A stretch of 64,000 nucleotides of DNA from Paenibacillus sp. FSL H7-0357 (GCF_000758525.1 NZ_CP009241.1:7607501-7671500); one strand, 5' to 3'. Positions 43,934 to 54,138 are shown, counted from the first letter of the stretch. Notes: generated by a model from the sequence alone, not told the origin. Numbers and translations: made by a program.

Positions 43934-44086
43934 TGCCGTTCCTCCCTTCCTTTATGTTACAAGTTGAGAAACAAGTAAAAAAGCATCCAATTATATTCTT
44001 TCTAAGATGCTTACAAATCCTTCATTTGCAGTTGCTCTACTTCAAGATCATGTTGTGGTTTCATGATGATATAGCAGTTGATCTTA

Positions 44087-44127
44087 TAAAAAAAGACCGT
44101 CCCAACTTGCAAAAGCGGGGACGGTGC
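44087..44127 (-). terminator. Terminator of the cold-shock gene
   Basis: ACCGTCCC pairs with GGGACGGT around a 13-base loop and is followed by seven T residues on the minus strand, just after the csp stop. Confidence 0.9.
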
Positions 44128-44135
44128 TTCTATTA

Positions 44136-44336
44136 TTACAGTTTTACAACGTTTTCGGCTTGTGGTCCGCGGTTGCCTTGAACAACGTTGAATTCAACGC
44201 GTTGGCCTTCGTCCAAAGTTTTGAAGCCGTCGCCAGTGATTGCGCTGAAGTGAACGAATACGTCGCTTCCGCCTTCAACTTCGATGAAACCGAATCCTTT
44301 TTCTGCGTTGAACCATTTAACTGTACCTGTTTGCAT
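44136..44336 (-). CDS. Cold-shock protein (CspA/CspB family)
   Basis: At 66 residues this is the exact family size. RNA-binding motifs RNP1 (KGFGFI) and RNP2 (VFVHF) are in [38 protein letters not shown]. It binds single-stranded nucleic acids as an RNA chaperone. The ATG at 44336 lies eight bases after GGAGG; the longer frame has no site. A long leader upstream suggests temperature-dependent translation. Confidence 0.97.
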   Translation of the reverse strand: MQTGTVKWFNAEKGFGFIEVEGGSDVFVHFSAITGDGFKTLDEGQRVEFNVVQGNRGPQAENVVKL

Positions 44337-44480
44337 GTGTGTTACCTCCACAAATTTAAATTAATATGTTCTTTTTATCTTCAAACAAAGAAAAAATTCA
44401 CACATTGAAAAAGGTTGTATTTGCATTGACAGCCCTTTTCAATACGAGAATTAGGTATCAAATGTATGATTAATCTCATG
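44337..44480 (-). promoter_or_regulatory. Leader region of the cold-shock gene
   Basis: About 140 AT-rich bases separate the csp start from the next feature. They contain an inverted repeat at 44404-44443 (ATTGAAAA..GG pairing with CC..TTTTCAAT). Long structured leaders are known for csp genes and regulate translation by temperature. I could not place the transcription start. Confidence 0.45.
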
Positions 44481-44640
44481 TTACCACACCGGAGTTACAA
44501 AGGCAAGCCAACATCCGAATATATCCGTATTTCCCCTTATAAGGTGTTGTTCCCAATGTAAGGGCTACCAGTCTTTATAAAAAGGGGGATTTGCATCCAT
44601 ATTAAGTAATATACCCAGATGATTTGACTTCGAAACGGAT

Positions 44641-44669
44641 GCCGTCCTTAATTTTATAATAAGGACGGC
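44641..44669. terminator. Hairpin in the htrA-csp gap
   Basis: GCCGTCCTTA pairs with TAAGGACGGC in a perfect stem, without a following T run. It lies 56 bases downstream of htrA and may act as its terminator. The remaining sequence to the csp leader shows nothing I recognise. Confidence 0.5.
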
Positions 44670-44724
44670 TGGGCCGTCTCGCTTATCTTGACTGCCACAT
44701 TATTATATACGGCTGACGCCGCTT

Positions 44725-45972
44725 TTATTCCTTTTGTTTTTCAAGAAGTTTCACTGTCACCTGTTTTACCTCTCCGTTGCGGTAATAAGTAATCTTCAGA
44801 TCATCTCCGATTTTGGTGTGATCATACAGATACTTGCGCAGCGAAAGGGTCGATGTGATCGGTTCATTGTCAAACTTGGTAATCACATCATTGAACTGCA
44901 GTCCTGCATCCTTGGCCGGCCCTACCGCATCCAGCACAACTACTCCGTCTTTAACGGTCGTTGGCAGATTAAGCTCCTTGCGCTGATCTTCTGCGAGCGG
45001 CACATAAGGGTTATTCAAATCTACGGAATACACTCCCAGATAAGAGCGGGCAATCTTCCCGTTAGCCTCAAGCTCACCCGCCGTTTCCATAACATGATTG
45101 GCCGGGATGGCAAAACCAAGTCCCTCCACGCCTGTATCGGAAATCTTCATTGTATTAATACCAATCACCTTGCCGTTCAGATCGACCAGCGCGCCTCCGC
45201 TATTGCCCTCGTTAATTGCAGCATCCGTCTGAATGACTTCTTGTTCCCAGTCATAGACACCGTCCTGGTTCAGTGATACGGGAATGGTCCGTTCTGTGTA
45301 GCTGACAATCCCCGAGGTCAAGCTATCGCCGAGTCCCAGCGGATTGCCGATAGCAATGACCGTCTCCCCAAACCGCAGCTTGGAGGAATCACCAATCTGG
45401 GCTACTGTGGTAATGCCTTTAGCATCAATGGAGAGCACCGCGATATCACTTACTTTATCCGTACCCACAAGTGTTGCCTTGCGTGTCTCACCATCTACCG
45501 TAACCACTTCCAGCTTGCCGAAGCCCTCGATCACATGATTATTGGTAATAATAAAGGCCTTGTTATCGTCCTTCTTATAGATCACTCCCGAGCCAAGTGC
45601 CGACTCGTCGAGAATGTTAAGTTCCTTGTTATCTTCTTTATGATTAATTATGCTCACAACGGCCGGTCGGACAAGAGCCGCAGCCTGAACAATCCGTTCA
45701 TACGGGTCACCGCTGCTTGCAGTCACCTTCTCAATCACTTTCGGCTGCTCCGCCTTCTCCTGTGTCAACTGACCTGTAGCCAGACTGAACAGAAGTACTG
45801 CAACCACCGCACTGATCACTGAGCTAATGACAGACACCTGCCAAGTTGCCAGGCTCCGCCGTGATTTGCGGGCAGACCAATTCCGGCTCGTTAAGACCTT
45901 AGAGGGTTCCTGCCCTCTGCCTTCGCGCCGCGGTACCTTGGTTGAATAAAAATCATCATCAAACAGTCCCAC
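44725..45972 (-). CDS. HtrA-family serine protease
   Basis: This 415-residue membrane-anchored protease has a transmembrane segment at about 40-65 (WQVSVISSVISAVVAVLLFSLATG) and a trypsin-like domain. The triad histidine is in ITNNHVIEGFG, the aspartate in SDIAVLSID and the serine in NEGNSGGALVD. A C-terminal PDZ domain (LDAVGPAKDAGLQFNDVITKFDNEPI) completes it. It degrades or refolds misfolded proteins outside the membrane. A GTG start at 45972 follows GAGAGGATGTAACG. In the known wal operon htrA is the last gene after walJ; here the small gene at 46349 and a gap lie between, so it may have its own promoter. Confidence 0.95.
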   Translation of the reverse strand: MGLFDDDFYSTKVPRREGRGQEPSKVLTSRNWSARKSRRSLATWQVSVISSVISAVVAVLLFSLATGQLTQEKAEQPKVIEKVTASSGDPYERIVQAAALVRPAVVSIINHKEDNKELNILDESALGSGVIYKKDDNKAFIITNNHVIEGFGKLEVVTVDGETRKATLVGTDKVSDIAVLSIDAKGITTVAQIGDSSKLRFGETVIAIGNPLGLGDSLTSGIVSYTERTIPVSLNQDGVYDWEQEVIQTDAAINEGNSGGALVDLNGKVIGINTMKISDTGVEGLGFAIPANHVMETAGELEANGKIARSYLGVYSVDLNNPYVPLAEDQRKELNLPTTVKDGVVVLDAVGPAKDAGLQFNDVITKFDNEPITSTLSLRKYLYDHTKIGDDLKITYYRNGEVKQVTVKLLEKQKE

Positions 45973-46348
45973 CGTTACATCCTCTCCCCTCTATTGCCAC
46001 TGCATCCATGACCTGAACGCCAAGCAACCACGCCCGAGCTTTCCGCTTTATCTCTTAGACTCCTGAAAGCTCTAAAAGGTTTCACTTCATTCATTCACCA
46101 CAAATGTGTGTGTTATAAGCGCAAGGGGTCTCCTATTCTTGCAACATATTAAAAAAGGATAAGCTTCAATCCGGAATATTTTCCAACTTAAAAGACTACA
46201 ATAATAGAAGTACTATTTAAACTCAGGCTTAATTCTGCTCTTTATGATTGTATCACAGGCGGGGCTAGCACCCACGTTTTTTCTGACGTAAAAACCCTAC
46301 AAATTTTTTACAGATCAGCTTTCATTTAGCTCAGAAGGAGGAATAAAT
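45973..46348. other. Divergent promoter region, no gene recognised
   Basis: This 376-base AT-rich gap separates htrA from the 68-residue gene running the other way. Both promoters must lie here. I found no feature strong enough to name. Confidence 0.35.
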
Positions 46349-46555
46349 ATGGAATCTTTTTCAACAAGTATGGATCTGGTGCAATTTATCGGCAAACTCG
46401 GTGACCTGAAGGATGAACACTATCATCTGATCCTGGTTCAAAGCGCCATGATCGAGCTGCTGATTGATAAAGGGCTTTTCTCACGCCAAGAATTGGAACG
46501 TAAAATTACGGAGGTAGACCAGCTTATGACTGGCTCACCTTATCCCACGGCGTAG
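46349..46555 (+). CDS. Hypothetical 68-residue protein
   Basis: This small acidic, probably helical protein reads MDLVQFIGKLGDLKDEHYHLILVQSAMIELLIDKGLFSRQELERKI. A perfect ribosome binding site (AGAAGGAGGAATAAAT) precedes the ATG. It has no cysteine or membrane segment and I recognise no family. Its end overlaps the convergent walJ gene by 32 bases. It is probably a genuine, conserved gene of this lineage because of the strong start signal and the coding-like sequence. Confidence 0.7.
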   Translation: MESFSTSMDLVQFIGKLGDLKDEHYHLILVQSAMIELLIDKGLFSRQELERKITEVDQLMTGSPYPTA

Positions 46556-47330
46556 GCTGGTCATAATAGGTATCGCACAATCTGAACTCACTGTCTCTGA
46601 AGAAGCAGCCCCGGTCTTCCATTGCCCCGCGCACCGACATTTTGGCCAAATCCATCATATTGTGATCCCGGCTTAAGTGAGCCAGATAGGTCCGTTTGGT
46701 CCGTCCGGTAAGAATCTCGCTTAGTGCCGCTCCCGCCGCCTCATTGGAGAGATGGCCTAAATCGCCCAGAATCCGCCGTTTCGTATTCCACGGATAACGC
46801 CCCATTCTCAGCATCTCTATATCGTGGTTGGCCTCCAGTACCAGCACATCCGAATCGGCAATCGCCGTCCGCACTTTATCACTGACATACCCAAGATCCG
46901 TAGCAACACAAAGCTTCTCCTTGCCGTCATAAAAATTGTACCCTACCGGTTCAGCCGCATCATGGGAGATTGCAAATGACTCTACCCGCAGACTGCCGAA
47001 ATCCCTGTGCTGTCCGGTCTCCATAATAATCCGGTTATGCTCGGCAATAGTGCCGATCCCCTTCTCAATCGCCCCCCAGGTATTGGAGTTGGCGTAGATC
47101 GGAAGATCGTATTTGCGGGCCATGGCTCCAAGTCCCTTGATATGGTCCGAGTGCTCATGCGTAACCAGTATTCCGTCTATCTCCTTGCCCGTCATCTCAC
47201 GCATCGCGAGCAGCTCGTCGATCCGTTTGGCGCTGAGGCCCGCGTCGATCATAAGCGCCGTTTCCCCGTTTCGCACCACTGTTACGTTGCCGGTAGAACC
47301 GCTGGACAGTACCGTAAATGAAATCCCCAT
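46524..47330 (-). CDS. walJ: WalJ (YycJ) MBL-fold hydrolase
   Basis: This 268-residue protein has MGISFTVLSSGSTGNVTVVRNG and the metal motif THEHSDHIKGLG, the pattern of YycJ/WalJ, a 5'-3' exonuclease-like MBL protein linked to cell division and genome maintenance. It follows walI by 18 bases on the same strand and ends in the C-terminal helix typical of the family. The ATG at 47330 follows AAGGAGCAGGAGAGAG. It belongs to the wal operon. Confidence 0.93.
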   Translation of the reverse strand: MGISFTVLSSGSTGNVTVVRNGETALMIDAGLSAKRIDELLAMREMTGKEIDGILVTHEHSDHIKGLGAMARKYDLPIYANSNTWGAIEKGIGTIAEHNRIIMETGQHRDFGSLRVESFAISHDAAEPVGYNFYDGKEKLCVATDLGYVSDKVRTAIADSDVLVLEANHDIEMLRMGRYPWNTKRRILGDLGHLSNEAAGAALSEILTGRTKRTYLAHLSRDHNMMDLAKMSVRGAMEDRGCFFRDSEFRLCDTYYDQPTPWDKVSQS

Positions 47331-47348
47331 ATCTCTCTCCTGCTCCTT

Positions 47349-48092
47349 CTACTCTGTTGTCTTCGGACTGATGATGTCCGCACTGATGGCATCGACGTAA
47401 TAGGCGTTGCCGTTCTCCAGCATAAAGCGCCACATTGGCGAAGCCACCTGGCTTTCAGAGTTGAACAATTCCCCATAATAGCCAAGCTCAATCTCTTTAA
47501 CTACCGAATCCGCCGGAAAATATTTCTCAATCAGGCTGCTGAGTGCCTGTGAGGCCGGAAGCACCTTCTGGATATCTTCGTCACTGCTTGTAGCTCCGAT
47601 TTCAATCTTCGGCCAACGGTAGGCCACAATTTTTTGATCACTGTTGATCAGCTCAAGCCGCACTCTGAACAAAGACCATTTATGGTCGACCAGTGGATGA
47701 AGTACAAATTTGCCTACCTCGCTCTCCTGAGAATCAAAGCGATAATTGGCGATGTCTGTGATCTGGTCTGCCAGTGAACTGCTCAGTTCGGCAAATGATG
47801 AATAAATCAGCTTGCTGTCTATCGGCACCTTCAGTTCAACCGGTTCCTCATTCTGCTCTTCCCCGGAGTAGCGGTAAGTGATATCGGGCAGCTGCGGAGT
47901 GGCAGCCGGAATGGGACACAACACACGAATCCCCTTCTGTTCCATCACCGCCTGCGTTTCTGCGGATAGGGAAGTGAAATCCAGATTGGCACTGGCCTGA
48001 TCGCGCAAGTCCATCCAGAGCTGATAACAAAGCAGCAGATTCAATACCAGAAAGGCGTAAATCAGCACATTTTTGGCTCTTCCCCAGTCCAT
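47349..48092 (-). CDS. walI: WalI (YycI), two-component system regulator
   Basis: This 247-residue protein has a single N-terminal membrane helix (AKNVLIYAFLVLNLLLCYQLWM) and an extracytoplasmic YycI domain. With WalH it binds the WalK sensor and adjusts its activity. The ATG at 48092 lies just after AAGGAGGAGCGGT; the longer open frame in the repeats upstream is not real. It follows walH after a 143-base gap containing two direct repeats. Confidence 0.92.
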   Translation of the reverse strand: MDWGRAKNVLIYAFLVLNLLLCYQLWMDLRDQASANLDFTSLSAETQAVMEQKGIRVLCPIPAATPQLPDITYRYSGEEQNEEPVELKVPIDSKLIYSSFAELSSSLADQITDIANYRFDSQESEVGKFVLHPLVDHKWSLFRVRLELINSDQKIVAYRWPKIEIGATSSDEDIQKVLPASQALSSLIEKYFPADSVVKEIELGYYGELFNSESQVASPMWRFMLENGNAYYVDAISADIISPKTTE

Positions 48093-48110
48093 ACCGCTCC
48101 TCCTTAAAGT

Positions 48111-48207
48111 TTTGTGAGCATTCACTTCGTTGATTCTGCTTCGAACAAAACTAGCTTCGGAAGCATCCGCTTCGTTTGTGAGCATTCACTTCGTTGATTC
48201 TGCTTCG
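48111..48207. repeat. 33-bp direct repeat pair between walH and walI
   Basis: TTTGTGAGCATTCACTTCGTTGATTCTGCTTCG-type sequence occurs identically at 48111-48143 and 48175-48207, 64 bases apart. A shorter related stretch lies between. The repeat lies inside the operon, where coding genes usually abut, and is probably a lineage-specific intergenic repeat. Confidence 0.85.
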
Positions 48208-48235
48208 TCGTGTGAATTCCCGCGCGTCTATTACT

Positions 48236-49513
48236 CTAGTTCAGTGTAAGGAAAGTGCCGTCACGGAGCGTCACCCGCCATACCGGCAGGAGCTTCAGCT
48301 TCTCCCCGTTTACTGAAGCAACATAGGCCGGGGTCAAATCCTTCACAGGCGAAGCTTCGCTGAATTGGGCCAGCTTAGCCCGCAGCTCATCGCCACCGGG
48401 AAGCTCCACAATCTGTTTAACGGCTTTTCCCTCTTCTGTATACATCAGCGATCGCTCATAGGAGGATACTGTGCCCTGCTGCAACTCCAGGTTAATAGCG
48501 CCATACTGCAGCTTCGGCTTGCTCATAATCGGATAAGAACCGTAGTACTGCTGGAAGGAAACGGTCCGCTCCTGGTTGCCCTCCTCCGTTGATGCCAGAC
48601 GGTATGTACCGTTCCATCCACCATGCTTGTTGACAAAATCCACCGCTTCCAGGGCATCCTTCGCAGGTGTACTTTCACCCGCAGGAAGTGCAGCCGGATC
48701 GCTATAGCTCATCCAGTTCTGTTCCTGATCAACCTGCAGGCTGCGTTTGCTGTCTGTATAAATCTTTGAGCCATCCTTCTCTGGAATATATCTGGTGCTG
48801 CCGGCATCAAAGAATAGATTGTTCTGCATTTGTTCAATGGTGTACATGCCGGAGGGAATTTCCACCTCAACCAGCGATATTTTTTCTTCCGGCACATAAT
48901 AATCGCCATTCACTGCGGTATATGGCGTCCAATTCATACCGAAATCCACATGCTGCTGCACGTCCTGAACAGTCAAATCCGCCTTAGCCGCTTCATATAC
49001 GATATCACCTCTAGTGCTGAAAAAGACGGCATGTGCCTTGGAATCATTTTTAACATTGTAAATCCAGATCCGGTCAATGCTTTCTCCCTGGAACAGCGAA
49101 TCGGGAGCAAGCTGCATTACCCGCTGCAGCAAGGTTACCGGAATGCCGGCACCGAAGGACAGCTCAATGCCCGAATTCTCACTGCGGATCTTGTCCCAAT
49201 CGAAATCCTGCACCGAGCGCCGCTGAAAGCTCTCAAACCCGCGTCCTTTCAGCCGGTTCATGATCAGGTCATAGAAGGTGGAGCCGGGATAAAACAGCGT
49301 ATGCTTGTCCTCCCCCATATGAATGATCATTTTATCAGGGTAGAGCAGATTCTCAACTTTTTCTTCGGGCCCCATATTATCTGTCTTCACATACAAGTTC
49401 TCTGACATCACCGCTGAGTCGCTCCCCGGCAGCCGGTAGATCAGATAATAGCTCTCTACAAGACTTCCGCAAACGAGCAGGGCAAGTATCCATGACTTGA
49501 TTGTTTCCTTCAC
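48236..49513 (-). CDS. walH: WalH (YycH), two-component system regulator
   Basis: This 425-residue protein has an N-terminal membrane helix (KSWILALLVCGSLVESYYLIYRLPG) and a large extracytoplasmic YycH domain. With WalI it inhibits or tunes WalK. The start at 49513 overlaps walK by four bases, so expression is coupled. The family features match over the whole length; no anomaly seen. Confidence 0.93.
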   Translation of the reverse strand: MKETIKSWILALLVCGSLVESYYLIYRLPGSDSAVMSENLYVKTDNMGPEEKVENLLYPDKMIIHMGEDKHTLFYPGSTFYDLIMNRLKGRGFESFQRRSVQDFDWDKIRSENSGIELSFGAGIPVTLLQRVMQLAPDSLFQGESIDRIWIYNVKNDSKAHAVFFSTRGDIVYEAAKADLTVQDVQQHVDFGMNWTPYTAVNGDYYVPEEKISLVEVEIPSGMYTIEQMQNNLFFDAGSTRYIPEKDGSKIYTDSKRSLQVDQEQNWMSYSDPAALPAGESTPAKDALEAVDFVNKHGGWNGTYRLASTEEGNQERTVSFQQYYGSYPIMSKPKLQYGAINLELQQGTVSSYERSLMYTEEGKAVKQIVELPGGDELRAKLAQFSEASPVKDLTPAYVASVNGEKLKLLPVWRVTLRDGTFLTLN

Positions 49514-51345
49514 AATACACTCCCCCTTTGCTCTTTCAGAGGCAGTGTGAAGGTTACCAGCGAGCCTTCATTAAGCTCTGACTGCAGGGAAATTGACCCT
49601 CCATGCGCTTTGACAATTTCCCGGGCAATGGACAGCCCGAGTCCGGTGCCGCCCATATTGCGCGAGCGGGCTTTATCAACCCGGTAAAAACGTTCAAAAA
49701 TCCGTTCGATATCCTTCTTGGGAATCCCAATCCCGGAATCACGTACAGAAACGGCCAGCATTCCATCTTCGGTTTTGAGTGCCTCCAATTGAATGGTCCC
49801 GCCTTCCGGCGTATATTTCAGCGCATTGGAGACCAAATTGCCCAGCACCTGATCAATTTGATCGCGGTCCAGCCAGGCCGTGGCGACTTCCTTGCGCACT
49901 CTTGTGCTGATATGAATTCGTTTCTGGCGAATCTGGAAGGAGAAGCGGTCCGCCACATCCTCCAGCATCTCGGAGATATCCGTCTGCTGAATGCGCAGGC
50001 TCGATTCCCTCGAATCCAGCCGCGAGAGATGCAGCAGATCCGTAACAAGCCGGATCATCCGTTCTGTCTCATTGCGGATGACTCCGACAAACCGCGCAGC
50101 AAGCTGCGGATCATCGAGCGCACCATCATCAAGCGCCTCAACATAGCTCTTGATCGTCGTCAGTGGAGTCCGCAGCTCATGCGAGACATTCGCCACGAAC
50201 TCCCGCCGCGATTCCTCCAGATTCTCCTGTTCGGTGACATCCTGCAGCACCGCAATGGTTCCGGCAATCCCTCCGCCTTCACGGCGGTGAATCGGGGTGA
50301 AGGTGACCCGGACGATATTGGGATCGCCTCCGCCCATTGGCGAGAGATGAAGCATCGCTGATTGGGCGTTGCCTTGCGCCAGCGACCCCGACTGCTCATG
50401 ATCGAGACCGAGCAGCTCATCGAGCGGTGCCCCTTCCGGAAGCGGGCCTTCCGCTCCCAGCATATCTGCTGCCCGGGTATTCATCAGAATCACCACGCCG
50501 CTTTCATCAGTAGCTACCACGCCGTCACTCATATTGGTCAGGATGGAAGCAAGCTTCTCCTTCTCCTCTTCATTCTGCGACAGCGCTTCGCGGAGCCTTC
50601 CTGTCATGTAGTTGAACGCCTGACTGAGCTGCCCAATTTCATCATTGCCGAACACAGGCATCTTACGGTTGAACCGGCCCTCAGCAACCGCTGTGGCATG
50701 CCGGGTCATCTCCTTGATAGGATGGGTGATCGTATGGGCGAGAATGACACACAGAACGGCCGTCAGGGCGAGCGCCAGCAGCAGACCGGAGAGGAACACG
50801 CTGTTAATCCGGCTCATCGTGGCGTATAAATCTTTCATATCGGCAGCAATATAAATCGCGCCTACCACTTTGTCGCCGGAGAGAACCGGCTTGGCGACCA
50901 CCTTCTTGCGCACATTATCATCGGCAATGATATATTCCTCGTTATCGCTGATGCCTTGCAGGGCACGGCTGACCACGGTTTGTGTGTTCCGCTGCCCGAC
51001 ATAATCATTTTGCGAAGGGACAGATGTCGTAATAATTTTACCGCTCGCATCCAGTACCTGAATTTCAGCTCCGCTGATATACAGATTATTGACCATTCCG
51101 CGCAGACTCTCCACTGCAGTCTCTTCACCGGCAGTTCCGGCTTCGCTGCCTAGTTTATCTGCCGTAAGGATCGACAACATTTCTGCCCGCGCCTTTAAAT
51201 CTTTGGTGAAGTTATCAGTTAGTGAATTCTTCATCGAGCTGACAAAATATACACCGATCAGCTGCATCGCGATCAGAATCAGCAGCACGTAAATAATGAT
51301 AAGCTTGGCCTGAATCGTCCGGAAAAAGGACCGCCCTTTCATCAC
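49510..51345 (-). CDS. walK: WalK sensor histidine kinase
   Basis: This 611-residue kinase has two membrane helices (about 12-32 and 185-205) flanking a PAS-like extracytoplasmic domain. A HAMP segment ([22 protein letters not shown]) and a cytoplasmic PAS domain ([21 protein letters not shown]) follow. The histidine is in [21 protein letters not shown], and the ATPase has [10 protein letters not shown] and [13 protein letters not shown]. It is the sensor of the essential WalRK system, which tunes peptidoglycan hydrolase expression. Its start overlaps walR by four bases. Confidence 0.97.
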   Translation of the reverse strand: MMKGRSFFRTIQAKLIIIYVLLILIAMQLIGVYFVSSMKNSLTDNFTKDLKARAEMLSILTADKLGSEAGTAGEETAVESLRGMVNNLYISGAEIQVLDASGKIITTSVPSQNDYVGQRNTQTVVSRALQGISDNEEYIIADDNVRKKVVAKPVLSGDKVVGAIYIAADMKDLYATMSRINSVFLSGLLLALALTAVLCVILAHTITHPIKEMTRHATAVAEGRFNRKMPVFGNDEIGQLSQAFNYMTGRLREALSQNEEEKEKLASILTNMSDGVVATDESGVVILMNTRAADMLGAEGPLPEGAPLDELLGLDHEQSGSLAQGNAQSAMLHLSPMGGGDPNIVRVTFTPIHRREGGGIAGTIAVLQDVTEQENLEESRREFVANVSHELRTPLTTIKSYVEALDDGALDDPQLAARFVGVIRNETERMIRLVTDLLHLSRLDSRESSLRIQQTDISEMLEDVADRFSFQIRQKRIHISTRVRKEVATAWLDRDQIDQVLGNLVSNALKYTPEGGTIQLEALKTEDGMLAVSVRDSGIGIPKKDIERIFERFYRVDKARSRNMGGTGLGLSIAREIVKAHGGSISLQSELNEGSLVTFTLPLKEQRGSVL

Positions 51346-52073
51346 AGCCCCCCGCTTTTGGGGCTATGCATCAAATAACCGAGTCCGCGCCGGGTGAAGA
51401 TATATTCCGGCTTGCTGGGATTCTCCTCAATTTTTTCTCTCAGCCGGCGGATCGTGACATCCACGGTCCGCACATCCCCGAAATATTCGAAGCCCCATAC
51501 CGCCTGCAGCAGATGCTCCCGGGTCATTACTTTGCCGGCGTGGCGAATCATATAATAGAGCAGCTCATACTCACGATGTGTTAAATCGAGCGGCTCTCCG
51601 TCTTTATAAACCATGTACATGTCGGTATCAACGAACAGGCCGAAATGATTGACGCCCTGTTTGCTCTCCGCTCTTTCACTAAGCATTTCGGACGGCGATG
51701 GCTTATGCTGGCGCCGCATTTGAGCTTTGACTCTGGCCAGCAGCTCGCGCGTGCTGAAAGGCTTGGTCACATAATCATCCGCACCCAATTCCAGACCCAG
51801 CACTTTGTCGATCTCACCGTCTTTGGCTGTCAGCATGATGATCGGGATGTCCAAATGCGCAGAGCGCACTTCGCGGCAGACATCCATGCCATCCTTGCCG
51901 GGAAGCATCAGATCAAGCAGCATCAGATCGGGCCGTCTGGACAGAGCCAGCTCCACAGCACTGTTGCCGTCAAAGGCACAGATTACCTCATAGCCCTCTT
52001 TTTCGAGATTAAACTTTAATATATCAGCAATAGGCTGTTCATCGTCTACTACCAGAATCGTTCCCATCTGCAT
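51342..52073 (-). CDS. walR: WalR response regulator
   Basis: This 243-residue OmpR-type regulator has a receiver with [23 protein letters not shown] and the phospho-acceptor in [13 protein letters not shown]. Its winged-helix domain ends in [12 protein letters not shown], the WalR tail. It controls autolysin genes. It is the first gene of walRKHIJ. The M23 peptidase gene directly upstream on the same strand, 183 bases away behind a terminator, is a likely target because LysM-M23 peptidases are common WalR targets. Confidence 0.97.
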   Translation of the reverse strand: MQMGTILVVDDEQPIADILKFNLEKEGYEVICAFDGNSAVELALSRRPDLMLLDLMLPGKDGMDVCREVRSAHLDIPIIMLTAKDGEIDKVLGLELGADDYVTKPFSTRELLARVKAQMRRQHKPSPSEMLSERAESKQGVNHFGLFVDTDMYMVYKDGEPLDLTHREYELLYYMIRHAGKVMTREHLLQAVWGFEYFGDVRTVDVTIRRLREKIEENPSKPEYIFTRRGLGYLMHSPKSGGL

Positions 52074-52204
52074 ATGCTCAGCTTCACCTTTCTAAGCGTA
52101 CTAATCACTCATTCTCTTATTTTAACATACCTGCACTGGCGTCACATCCTACGAAGTGGGGATAGAAATATACTTTCATCCAGTTCATCAATATATTTTT
52201 AGCT

Positions 52205-52238
52205 TTAAAAGATAAAGCCGCCCGAAAACTCGGACGGC
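52205..52238 (-). terminator. Terminator of the LysM-G5-M23 gene
   Basis: GCCGTCCGA pairs with TCGGGCGGC around a GTTT-type loop and is followed by TTTATCTTTT on the minus strand, about 18 bases after the stop. Confidence 0.88.
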
Positions 52239-52255
52239 TGATTATAACCTATGGA

Positions 52256-53809
52256 TTATTTCAGATATCTCAGCGGATTGACCGCTGTGCCGTTCTTGCG
52301 GATCTCAAAATGCAGGTGGGTACCGGTTGAACGCCCCGTGTTGCCCATAACACCAATGCCGGCTCCCTGCTCCAGCCGCTGGCCGACAGATACTGAGATG
52401 CTTCTCAGATGGCCGTAGTAGGTGACATATCCGTTTTTGTGATCCACAATGACCACATTGCCGTAGCCGCTCTGTACACCTGCAAAAGTAACCGTCCCGG
52501 CATCCGCAGCTGTTATGGTCCGGTTACCGGATACGAGATCGACTCCTTTATGGCTTCGTCCCCAGCGCTGGCCAAAGCTGCTGGAGAGGCTTGCCCGGCT
52601 GACCGGCCAGGCGAACATGCCCGTTCCTTCGCCGACTACCTTCGTGCCGCGATAGACCACCTCAGGCAAGGAAGCCTTCAGAACCGTCTGGCCCATCCAT
52701 TCTTCCTTCACTACGAGACCATTTTCCTTGGTCACCCGGTACTGCATCTGTTTCAGGCCGGTCTGTCCTGCCCGGACCACCTTGCTCTTGCCTGCTGCCA
52801 GCTCATCGCTCTTGCGGACAATCACTTCCGGCTCAGTGACAAGCTGCTCCGATACCTGCTCTACGGTTACTACAGTAAGCTCTGGCTGTGGTACGGTCAA
52901 TTGCAGCTCGTCTCCAATTTGCAGGGTCAGCTCTTTCACCGACGGATTGTTGCGGAAAATATCAGCCTGCGTAATCTCAAAACGTTTGGCAATCCCAGAG
53001 ACGGTATCGCCTTCCTGAACCGCATAAACAAGCGGCTCCTCTTTCCCTTCGGTAAGCACCTCAACCGCTTCCTCGACGCTCAGCACCTGGGTGGGGTCCG
53101 CCTTGACAGGAACAACGGCAACGTCCTCCTGAATGGCAACCGATTCTACCTTGTCTGCATTTGCCGGTGCAGCCGCCTTCGCAGAACGCGTAGCTGCTGT
53201 CCTCTTGAGCTGGGTGCCCGTTGAAACCGCGGCAACTGGAACGTAGTGTTCTTTCACACTCTGCAGGACGGCATTCGCTGTCTCCTGATCTTTGACAATT
53301 CCCACAGCTTTGCCATCCACCGTCAGCTGCACACCCACTGCATAAGCTTTAAGCATGCCATCCAGCTTGTCCAGCGTAGCCGCACTGTCTATTTCCGGTT
53401 TATACGCTTTTTCCGCCTCTGTCGTAATGCCGCTTGTTTGCAGCACCATCACTGAATCGGGATACTTGAGCTGATATTCCTGCTGCTTCTCTTCGAACAG
53501 CCGATCCAGCTCTGTTTCCTCGCTGATCTTTCCGATTTCCTCACCCTTAACCAGCACCTTATAATAGGTTACCGTGTTCGCGGTCACATATTTCTTCTCT
53601 ACCCCGATTGAAAAGGTCGCCAGAAGCACCAGACCGGCAGAAGCTGCTATCCAGGACCGCCGGAATCTCCGAGGTTTGGTTTCTTGATAAAAGACGTTAG
53701 TTTCGCTAGAGGCACAACTGCCCTTTTGACTTTCTGCGCTGAATTCTGCGGATGTCTCTGCTTTGTCCCGCAGTTTCCCCATCCCGCGCATGAACTTAAA
53801 TCCTTTCAT
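52256..53809 (-). CDS. LysM-G5-M23 cell-wall endopeptidase
   Basis: This 517-residue protein has a membrane anchor at about 52-72 (RRSWIAASAGLVLLATFSIGV) and a LysM domain (YAVQEGDTVSGIAKRFEITQADIFRNNP). A G5 domain (VRAGQTGLKQMQYRVTKENGLVVKEEWMG) and an M23 domain follow. The M23 domain has metal ligands in SHKGVDL, HLRSI and HLHFEI and the core VDHKNGYVTYYGHL. It cuts peptidoglycan peptide bridges. The ATG at 53809 follows AAAGGGAG; the longer frame is spurious. It lies just before the wal operon on the same strand and may be a WalRK regulon member. Confidence 0.93.
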   Translation of the reverse strand: MKGFKFMRGMGKLRDKAETSAEFSAESQKGSCASSETNVFYQETKPRRFRRSWIAASAGLVLLATFSIGVEKKYVTANTVTYYKVLVKGEEIGKISEETELDRLFEEKQQEYQLKYPDSVMVLQTSGITTEAEKAYKPEIDSAATLDKLDGMLKAYAVGVQLTVDGKAVGIVKDQETANAVLQSVKEHYVPVAAVSTGTQLKRTAATRSAKAAAPANADKVESVAIQEDVAVVPVKADPTQVLSVEEAVEVLTEGKEEPLVYAVQEGDTVSGIAKRFEITQADIFRNNPSVKELTLQIGDELQLTVPQPELTVVTVEQVSEQLVTEPEVIVRKSDELAAGKSKVVRAGQTGLKQMQYRVTKENGLVVKEEWMGQTVLKASLPEVVYRGTKVVGEGTGMFAWPVSRASLSSSFGQRWGRSHKGVDLVSGNRTITAADAGTVTFAGVQSGYGNVVIVDHKNGYVTYYGHLRSISVSVGQRLEQGAGIGVMGNTGRSTGTHLHFEIRKNGTAVNPLRYLK

Positions 53810-54057
53810 GAAACTCTCCCTTTCAGTCCGCTTAGAAGCGGCCAACCTTGTTATTCGACCCCTTTTATATATGCTGCTGCATCTATTTACTATGTGCGTT
53901 AGTGTACCTGCATTTCGTTTCCGTCCAAAATATAAGCATAAAGTATGAGGTAAAATTCGCACTTTTCTTATATTTAAAAAGGTTACAAAAAATTAACCCC
54001 TTATAGTCCTTTTTTACTGTACCATAGACGGCAGAAAAATTTCAACTTTACCCCAAA

Positions 54058-54085
54058 GACAAAACCCGCGATAATCGCGGGTTTC
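54058..54085. terminator. Bidirectional terminator downstream of the 54139 gene
   Basis: A perfect 10-bp stem with a GC-rich centre (AAACCCGCGA..TCGCGGGTTT) has T-rich flanks on both sides. It ends the minus-strand gene at 54139. Confidence 0.88.
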
Positions 54086-54138
54086 TTCCATGATTTTGAC
54101 ATTTTAACATCAAGAACGTGTCCAAAAAATGACAATTT

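Noticed and set aside
53810..54057. WalR binding site before the LysM-G5-M23 gene
   Set aside because: Only one half-site like TGTAAC is visible; no proper direct repeat with five-base spacing was found.
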